NCBI GenBank assembly: GCA_039588915.1
Contig: JBDGYV010000004.1
Location: 39,903-103,902, forward strand
Direction: 5' to 3'
Length of the DNA stretch: 64,000 nt
Source: CAMYLR01 sp039588915
GTDB taxonomy: Bacteria; Gemmatimonadota; Gemmatimonadetes; JACCXV01; JAHWKZ01
The translations under genes and the position numbers were made by a program. Numbering within the stretch: the first letter of the stretch is position 1; each line of letters begins with the position of its first letter. This document shows positions 60,093-64,000 of this stretch, piece after piece. The notes under the pieces were generated by a model. That model worked only from the letters and a program-made list of their open reading frames with translations, ran no database searches and was not told where the DNA came from.

Positions 60093-60833
60093 TTGATCCC
60101 GATGGTCGAATCGCTCACCAACTCGGTCACCGAATCACGGGAGGACGGTCGCGGCCCGACCGAGCTCCGGTCGACGACGCTCGAGCGCAACGTCCTCGAT
60201 TACCCCGAGGGATCGTGTCTGATCAGCGTCGGCAAGACGCGCATCCTGTGTGCCGCCTCGGTCGAGGACGGGGTCCCGCCGTGGCTGAGGGGCCGCGGGC
60301 AGGGGTGGGTGACCGCCGAATACCGCATGCTGCCTCGGGCCACCCAAACGCGAAAACCCCGCGAGTCTACACGCGGCCGCTTGAGCGGTCGCACACAGGA
60401 GATCCAACGGCTGGTCGGCCGGAGCCTCAGGAGCGTGGTCGACATGGAGGCGCTTGGTGAGCGAACGGTGTGGATCGATTGCGACGTTCTCCAAGCCGAT
60501 GGCGGAACTCGAACCGCGTCGATAACAGGTGCTATGGTGGCGCTCTACGATGCGCTTAGAGACCGCGACACACGACCGGTGCGTGAATTCGTTGCTGCCA
60601 CGTCGGTCGGCGTCGTGGGCAAGTTTCCCGTGCTCGATCTCTGTTACGGAGAAGACGTAGCGGCCGAAGTTGACCTCAACCTCGTCATGACCGAGAGCGA
60701 CCGGGTGGTCGAGATCCAAGGCACCGCCGAGGGGGAACCGTTTGGGTTGGACGTGCTAGACACCCTGGTGGAGCTCGGCGCCGCCGGGATCAAAGAGTTG
60801 ATCGGCCTGCAGAAGGCGGCGCTCGGCGTGTGA
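60093..60833 (+). CDS. rph: Ribonuclease PH
   Basis: A 246-residue phosphorolytic 3'-5' exoribonuclease that trims tRNA precursors. Conserved GSCLISVGKTRILCAASVE, WVTAEYRMLPRATQTR, GRLSGRTQEIQRLVGRSLR and DVLQADGGTRTASITGAMVAL. TTG 60093 has GGGGGA five bases upstream; ATG 60102 is the alternative in the same frame. rdgB overlaps its stop in GTGA, a common bacterial pair. Confidence 0.94.
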   Translation: MIPMVESLTNSVTESREDGRGPTELRSTTLERNVLDYPEGSCLISVGKTRILCAASVEDGVPPWLRGRGQGWVTAEYRMLPRATQTRKPRESTRGRLSGRTQEIQRLVGRSLRSVVDMEALGERTVWIDCDVLQADGGTRTASITGAMVALYDALRDRDTRPVREFVAATSVGVVGKFPVLDLCYGEDVAAEVDLNLVMTESDRVVEIQGTAEGEPFGLDVLDTLVELGAAGIKELIGLQKAALGV

Positions 60834-61453
60834 CCCGGCTTGTTCTGGCGACCGCCAACCCCGACAAAGTGCGAGAGATCGAACCGTTGCTGACAGGAGC
60901 CAGCGTGGAGCTTGTCGGAGTGATGGATATGGTGCCCGAGTGGGACGTCGTCGAGACCGGCGAGACACTCGAAGACAACGCGCGGCTCAAGGCACGGGCG
61001 GCGGTCGTGGCCACCGGCGAAGCCGCAGTCGCCGACGATACGGGGCTCTTCGTGGCCGCACTCGACGGTGGCCCCGGAGTGCGTTCCTCCAGGTTCGCGG
61101 GTGAGACGGCGACCTACAGTAGCAACGTGGAGCTGCTGCTCGATCGTTTGCGAAAGGTCCCTGAAGAGCGGCGTCAGGCCGAGTTTCGAACGGCGGTGGT
61201 GGTCGCCAAGCCGAACGGCACCGAGCGCACATTCGAAGGTGTTCTCTTGGGGTACATTACCGACTCGCCACGCGGCGACGGGGGTTTCGGATACGATCCT
61301 GTGTTTGAGCCTTGCGGAGAGGATTTGACGCTCGCCGAGCTGCCTCTGAGCGTCAAAAACACAATGAGCCACCGAGCCCGGGCGTTCATCGCCCTGGCGG
61401 GGTTTCTCGTGGCGAACCCTGATTGGCTCGACGTGACCGACCCGCCAGTTTGA
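60830..61453 (+). CDS. rdgB: XTP/dITP pyrophosphatase
   Basis: A 207-residue house-cleaning enzyme (Ham1/RdgB) that hydrolyses non-canonical purine nucleotides such as dITP and XTP. LVLATANPDKVREIEPLL, ETLEDNARLKARAAV, AVADDTGLFVAALDGGPGVRSSRFAG (catalytic Asp), GDGGFGYDPVFEP and KNTMSHRARAF are all present. GTG start overlaps rph (GTGA). Confidence 0.95.
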   Translation: MTRLVLATANPDKVREIEPLLTGASVELVGVMDMVPEWDVVETGETLEDNARLKARAAVVATGEAAVADDTGLFVAALDGGPGVRSSRFAGETATYSSNVELLLDRLRKVPEERRQAEFRTAVVVAKPNGTERTFEGVLLGYITDSPRGDGGFGYDPVFEPCGEDLTLAELPLSVKNTMSHRARAFIALAGFLVANPDWLDVTDPPV

Positions 61454-61478
61454 CCCAGTATTCGCCGTGGCCGATAAT
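61450..61478 (+). promoter_or_regulatory. Promoter of the CBS-domain gene
   Basis: TTGACC at 61450-61455, 17-base spacer, GATAAT at 61473-61478. The -35 contains the rdgB stop codon, the same layout as carB/HU. Confidence 0.6.
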
Positions 61479-61522
61479 GGGTGGATCCACTTGCGGTTGC
61501 GGGTCTCCAGAGGAGGTCGTAG

Positions 61523-61960
61523 ATGAACGTGCAGACGATCCTCGATCAGAAAGACAGCCCGAACGTCATCACGATCGAGCCCGAGCGCGCGCTTCAGGAT
61601 GCTGTCGAGCGGTTGGTCGAGCACAATATCGGGTCGCTCGTCGTCGTCGACTCGAGCGGCAAGCCGGTTGGCATCATCACAGAGCGCGACATTCTCAAGA
61701 CGTGCGCCAACGGGTGCGAGAAGCTGGCCACGACGAAGGTGGCGGAGGCTATGACTGCCGACCTCATCGTGGGCGAGGCGGGTGACGCGATCGATTACGT
61801 GATGGGGATTATGACCAAGAACCGGATCCGTCACCTCCCGATTCTGAGGGAGGATGGCCTCTGTGGCATGGTATCGATTGGCGACGTCGTCAAAGTGCAG
61901 CGACAGGAGACCGAGTACGAGAACCGCCATCTCCGGGAGTACATAGAACGCGGTTACTGA
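61523..61960 (+). CDS. CBS-domain pair protein
   Basis: A 145-residue protein made of two CBS motifs, a module that binds adenine nucleotides and reports energy state. First CBS about 10-62 (NVITIEPERALQDAVERLVEHNIGSLVVV, VGIITERDIL), second about 75-130 (TADLIVGEAGDAIDYVMGIMTKNRIRHLPIL, MVSIGDVVK). GAGGAGG-type ribosome site a few bases before ATG 61523. No other domain, so partner unknown. tRNA-Pro follows eight bases later. Confidence 0.92.
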   Translation: MNVQTILDQKDSPNVITIEPERALQDAVERLVEHNIGSLVVVDSSGKPVGIITERDILKTCANGCEKLATTKVAEAMTADLIVGEAGDAIDYVMGIMTKNRIRHLPILREDGLCGMVSIGDVVKVQRQETEYENRHLREYIERGY

Positions 61961-61968
61961 TCCGGCGT

Positions 61969-62045
61969 CGGGGCGTAGCGCAGCTTGGTAGCGCACCTGC
62001 TTTGGGAGCAGGGGGTCGCCGGTTCAAATCCGGCCGCCCCGACCA
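61969..62045 (+). tRNA. tRNA-Pro, anticodon TGG
   Basis: Complete cloverleaf: acceptor CGGGGCG/CGCCCCG, D-arm GCGC/GCGC, anticodon stem CCTGC/GCAGG with loop TTTGGGA (anticodon TGG), T-arm GCCGG/CCGGC with TTCAAAT, discriminator A and encoded CCA (62043-62045). Confidence 0.96.
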
Positions 62046-62116
62046 GCCTATCGAGTTGTCTTATAATATGTTATCTTTCGAGGCATCCTAAACTGCCGGT
62101 GCCTATATCGCTGTTG

Positions 62117-62135
62117 AGTGCGCAAGAAGTGCGCA
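62117..62135. promoter_or_regulatory. Direct repeat AGTGCGCA x2 upstream of the NYN-gene promoter
   Basis: AGTGCGCA at 62117-62124 and 62128-62135, an 11-base period (one helical turn); each copy contains the self-complementary TGCGCA. The repeats end 13 bases before the -35 box, a typical place for an activator. Confidence 0.5.
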
Positions 62136-62148
62136 CAAGGTTAAACTT

Positions 62149-62178
62149 TTGACAAGAGCAGGGGAGTTCGGTTAAAAT
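62149..62178 (+). promoter_or_regulatory. Strong promoter between tRNA-Pro and the NYN gene
   Basis: TTGACA at 62149-62154, 18-base spacer, TAAAAT at 62173-62178. Transcription should start about 62185, only 14 bases before the first of two terminator hairpins. Confidence 0.72.
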
Positions 62179-62198
62179 TTTGGATGTATAGAACGTCT

Positions 62199-62250
62199 GC
62201 CCCTCTCAAGGGGCTTTTTCTCCGGGGGCAAGCAATTGCCCCCTTTTTTT
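62199..62250 (+). terminator. Two tandem intrinsic terminators in the NYN-gene leader
   Basis: First: GCCCC (62199-62203)/GGGGC (62210-62214) with loop TCTCAA and five T. Second: GGGGGCAA (62224-62231)/TTGCCCCC (62236-62243), four-base loop, seven T to 62250. Both lie downstream of the promoter at 62149-62178 and upstream of the start codon at 62269. They either end a small RNA of about 30-65 bases or act as attenuators. Confidence 0.82.
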
Positions 62251-62268
62251 GTGCATCTAGGAGTCCCC

Positions 62269-63081
62269 TTGGATCGCTACGGTGTATTTGTGGACGCCGC
62301 CTATTTGTACGCTGCTGGTGGCAACATCTGCTATGGGGTGCGGAGCCGTCAGCTCCTACATATGAACTACAGACGAGCTGTTGAGAAGTTGAGGAAGATT
62401 TGTGACGAACACTCTGGCCTGCCTGCTCTCAGAATCTACTGGTATGATGCCGCGAAAGACGCTCAGGCCACACGAACGCATTTGGCAATTGCATCATTGC
62501 AAGGCGTTCAGTTGCGGCTGGGGAGACTAGCCCAAGCCGGGGATGTGTTTCGTCAGAAAGGGGTTGACTCTCGGATAGTCCGCGATCTGATGGTTCTTTC
62601 ACGCAATGGAGCCATTGCCACTGCTTACGTACTGAGCGGAGACGATGATCTTCGGGAGGGTGTTTCCGAGGCTCAGGAACGAGGTGTAACCGTCACGCTG
62701 GTTGGTGTCGAGCCTTTGCAAGGACTGCGCAACCAAGCTCCGACTCTCATACGGGCGGCCGACGACACCATTATACTCAAGAAGGATCAAGTCAAGGTAT
62801 TTCTTTCACGAGCGGTTGCCGTTCCGGAGGCAGATGCGAGGCAGATCGGCCAAGATTTTTACAGAGAGCTGATGAAAACGGCCCCAAGCAAACTAGCGGG
62901 GACCTTGATCGACATCGCAGAGTCCGCAGAGCGTCGGTTACCGGCACAGGTAAACCGTCTGCTATCTGACTTCGTGAACGACAAAGTCAAAGCCGACAGA
63001 CTAGAGCCGGCTGCTTGGGGCTTCGTTTGCGATGGCTTTTGGGAAACAGTTATCCAGTCCCAGAAGGGTGAGATGAGTTAG
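62269..63081 (+). CDS. NYN-domain (PIN-like) protein with C-terminal extension
   Basis: A 270-residue protein. The N-terminal 160 residues are a NYN/LabA-type PIN-like domain, a metal-dependent ribonuclease fold: first acidic residue in YGVFVDAAYLY (Asp9), KGVDSRIVRDLMVLS and the acidic cluster VLSGDDDLREGVSEAQERG followed by VTLVGVE. Residues about 185-270 are helical and unassigned (QDFYRELMKTAPSKLAGTLI, QVNRLLSDFVNDKV). TTG 62269 has TAGGAG five bases upstream; the frame is open upstream but only through the terminator hairpin. GC is visibly lower than in housekeeping genes (33 of 60 over 62461-62520). RNA cleavage or a defence role is a family-based guess. Confidence 0.8.
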   Translation: MDRYGVFVDAAYLYAAGGNICYGVRSRQLLHMNYRRAVEKLRKICDEHSGLPALRIYWYDAAKDAQATRTHLAIASLQGVQLRLGRLAQAGDVFRQKGVDSRIVRDLMVLSRNGAIATAYVLSGDDDLREGVSEAQERGVTVTLVGVEPLQGLRNQAPTLIRAADDTIILKKDQVKVFLSRAVAVPEADARQIGQDFYRELMKTAPSKLAGTLIDIAESAERRLPAQVNRLLSDFVNDKVKADRLEPAAWGFVCDGFWETVIQSQKGEMS

Positions 63082-63217
63082 ATCGCCCAAGACTCCGTGA
63101 GTTGAGTAGGTTCAGCAAGCTTTACCTGCATTTGCGACACACACACAATTCGATTCACGCCGGGTCTCTAGGCTTCAAGGCTGTAGAGATTTGAATACCC
63201 CTCCGCCCATTAGCTTT

Positions 63218-63481
63218 ATGCCAGTGACCAACTCTGCCGCCATCCTCTTCAAGCTTGCCGACTCCATCCCCGCTGAGCAGCTCACCAAGGATCTGAGCGC
63301 CGGTCAGCTGAATGGTGCGATTGAGGCGTTGTCCAACCCGGAATTAAGCGCGACAGCAAGCGCCTTGGGCCGGATAACGAAGGATCTCGAGAACGAAGGT
63401 AATTACGAGTTAGCTGCCGTGGCTGACTTGGTGCGAGACCGCGTGGCGGATGAGCAGAAAATGCGGGCGGCCGAGAACTAG
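63218..63481 (+). CDS. Small helical protein of unknown function
   Basis: An 87-residue, mostly helical protein without signal peptide or cysteines (AAILFKLADSIPAEQLTKDL, LGRITKDLENEGNYELAAV). ATG 63218 is used; TTG 63191 would add nine residues and neither has a good ribosome site. Its last 19 residues are strongly charged. It lies between the NYN gene and the convergent PAN-domain gene. No homologous family is recognised. Confidence 0.5.
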   Translation: MPVTNSAAILFKLADSIPAEQLTKDLSAGQLNGAIEALSNPELSATASALGRITKDLENEGNYELAAVADLVRDRVADEQKMRAAEN

Positions 63482-63491
63482 AACCCTTCGG

Positions 63492-64000
63492 CTACAGCCC
63501 TTTCACCCCTGATGTGCAGCAGTCGTCCGGCTGGGGATTGGGAACCGCGTTCTTAAGCCAGCAGCGTGCGGTGTTGCCCTGGACACCGGGCTTCACGTAG
63601 GTCCAGGCGCGACACTGTTGGTCCTCGGCGCAGGCCTGCTGACAGAGCTTGGCGTCCGCCTGCGGCATCTCGAAGCTGCGATAGTCGCTCCCTGGCCGAT
63701 TGACGCCGACCTCTACCCCCAGTTCCAGTAGTGGCTCATCCGTGCGCAGGAGCGGTGGCCTCTCATCCGGCACTACGGGGGCGGGCACGGCCGGGGCCTG
63801 TTCCGCTACACCTGGCACCTGGGGCTCCGGCTGTGCTGCTATGGGGACATTCAAGACGAAGTCTTGTTCGCGGGTGACAACCCCCTGCTCCACCTGAACG
63901 AGCATTTCTCGTCCTTGTGGATCGAACCATATTCCCGCCAGAACGACCTGCCGCTCGCCCATAGGAACATTGGGGAGCAGGTAATACCCATACGGGTCCG
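63492..64000 (-). CDS. PAN/Apple-domain protein, N-terminus beyond window
   Basis: The visible C-terminal 169 codons run open to base 64000, so the 5' end is outside. The first part (DPYGYYLLPNVPMGERQVVL) looks like the end of a carboxypeptidase-regulatory/Cna-like beta-sandwich. A Pro/Ala-rich linker follows (about AAQPEPQVPGVAEQAPAVPA). The last 70 residues are a PAN-type domain: NRPGSDYRSFEM, CQQACAEDQQCRAWTYV and RCWLKNAVPNPQPDDCC, with six to seven cysteines spaced for disulfides. This suggests an exported adhesive or ligand-binding protein. Confidence 0.82.
   Translation of the reverse strand, partial: DPYGYYLLPNVPMGERQVVLAGIWFDPQGREMLVQVEQGVVTREQDFVLNVPIAAQPEPQVPGVAEQAPAVPAPVVPDERPPLLRTDEPLLELGVEVGVNRPGSDYRSFEMPQADAKLCQQACAEDQQCRAWTYVKPGVQGNTARCWLKNAVPNPQPDDCCTSGVKGL

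Noticed and set aside
60644..61996. 450-codon minus-strand frame
   Set aside because: It crosses rph, rdgB, the CBS gene and part of tRNA-Pro, all well supported on the plus strand.
62236..62268. Upstream TTG start for the NYN gene
   Set aside because: It lies inside the second terminator hairpin and has no ribosome site; TTG 62269 has TAGGAG at proper spacing.

Overview
The window is a stretch of high-GC chromosome from a Gram-negative bacterium. The outer-membrane and envelope genes show this: a TonB-dependent receptor, an MlaE/F/D-type lipid transporter, a WaaP-like LPS kinase, many lipoprotein signal peptides and a GWxTD protein. The gene mix (fused Bat operon next to moxR and comEC, GWxTD protein, LVIVD-repeat protein, M49-like lipoprotein peptidase, ECF sigma with a zinc-finger anti-sigma, cyclase-STAND fusion) most resembles Gemmatimonadota. 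That placement is inference from gene content; no marker was compared.

Layout. 1-2.2 kb: 3' part of carB, an HU protein and tRNA-Arg(CCG). 2.2-9.3 kb: accessory genes (small lipoprotein, M49-like peptidase, strong terminator, 887-aa cyclase/STAND/TPR protein, cupin-like protein with a His/Asp tail, FkbM methyltransferase) ending in a gene-poor 0.7 kb with a gene remnant and two hairpins. 9.3-13 kb: TonB receptor, then an ECF sigma/anti-sigma pair. 13-23.5 kb: surface-sugar genes (GT2, epimerase, WaaP-like kinase, methyltransferases) mixed with a redox cluster (NDH-2-like oxidoreductase, DUF2231-like membrane protein, blue-copper lipoprotein, tetraheme cytochrome) and a small HTH/membrane operon behind a near-consensus promoter and palindrome. 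23.5-34.8 kb: LVIVD protein, mtgA, TPR protein, FTR1 iron permease, metE, rhodanese lipoprotein, miaB, LapA-like and GWxTD proteins. 35-51.4 kb: a long, tightly coupled co-directional run: comEC, moxR, DUF58, a DUF4381-like protein, batA, batB-C, batD-E, mutL, miaA, uppP, nadC, birA, coaX. 51.4-56.2 kb: flippase-like protein and CapA on the minus strand, divergent from groES-groEL under a perfect CIRCE operator, then one-piece tmRNA. 56.2-62 kb: truncated ORF, lgt, mlaE-F-D on the minus strand, rph, rdgB, a CBS protein and tRNA-Pro(TGG). 62-64 kb: a lower-GC segment behind tRNA-Pro with a candidate riboregulated NYN-domain gene, a small unknown gene and the C-terminal part of a PAN-domain protein running off the window.

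How it works together. Most housekeeping genes sit in runs joined by 4-base GTGA, TTGA or ATGA stop/start overlaps, so translation is probably coupled. Promoters readable by eye follow TTGACA-like -35 and TAnnnT -10 boxes. Several genes have the -10 only 6-8 bases before the start codon and no Shine-Dalgarno, which suggests leaderless mRNAs. The Bat/MoxR block looks like one chaperone/VWA envelope-stress complex in which two usually separate gene pairs are fused. The most unusual regulatory arrangement is 62.1-62.3 kb: direct repeats, a strong promoter and two tandem intrinsic terminators directly before the start of the NYN gene. No CRISPR array, complete insertion sequence or prophage is visible.
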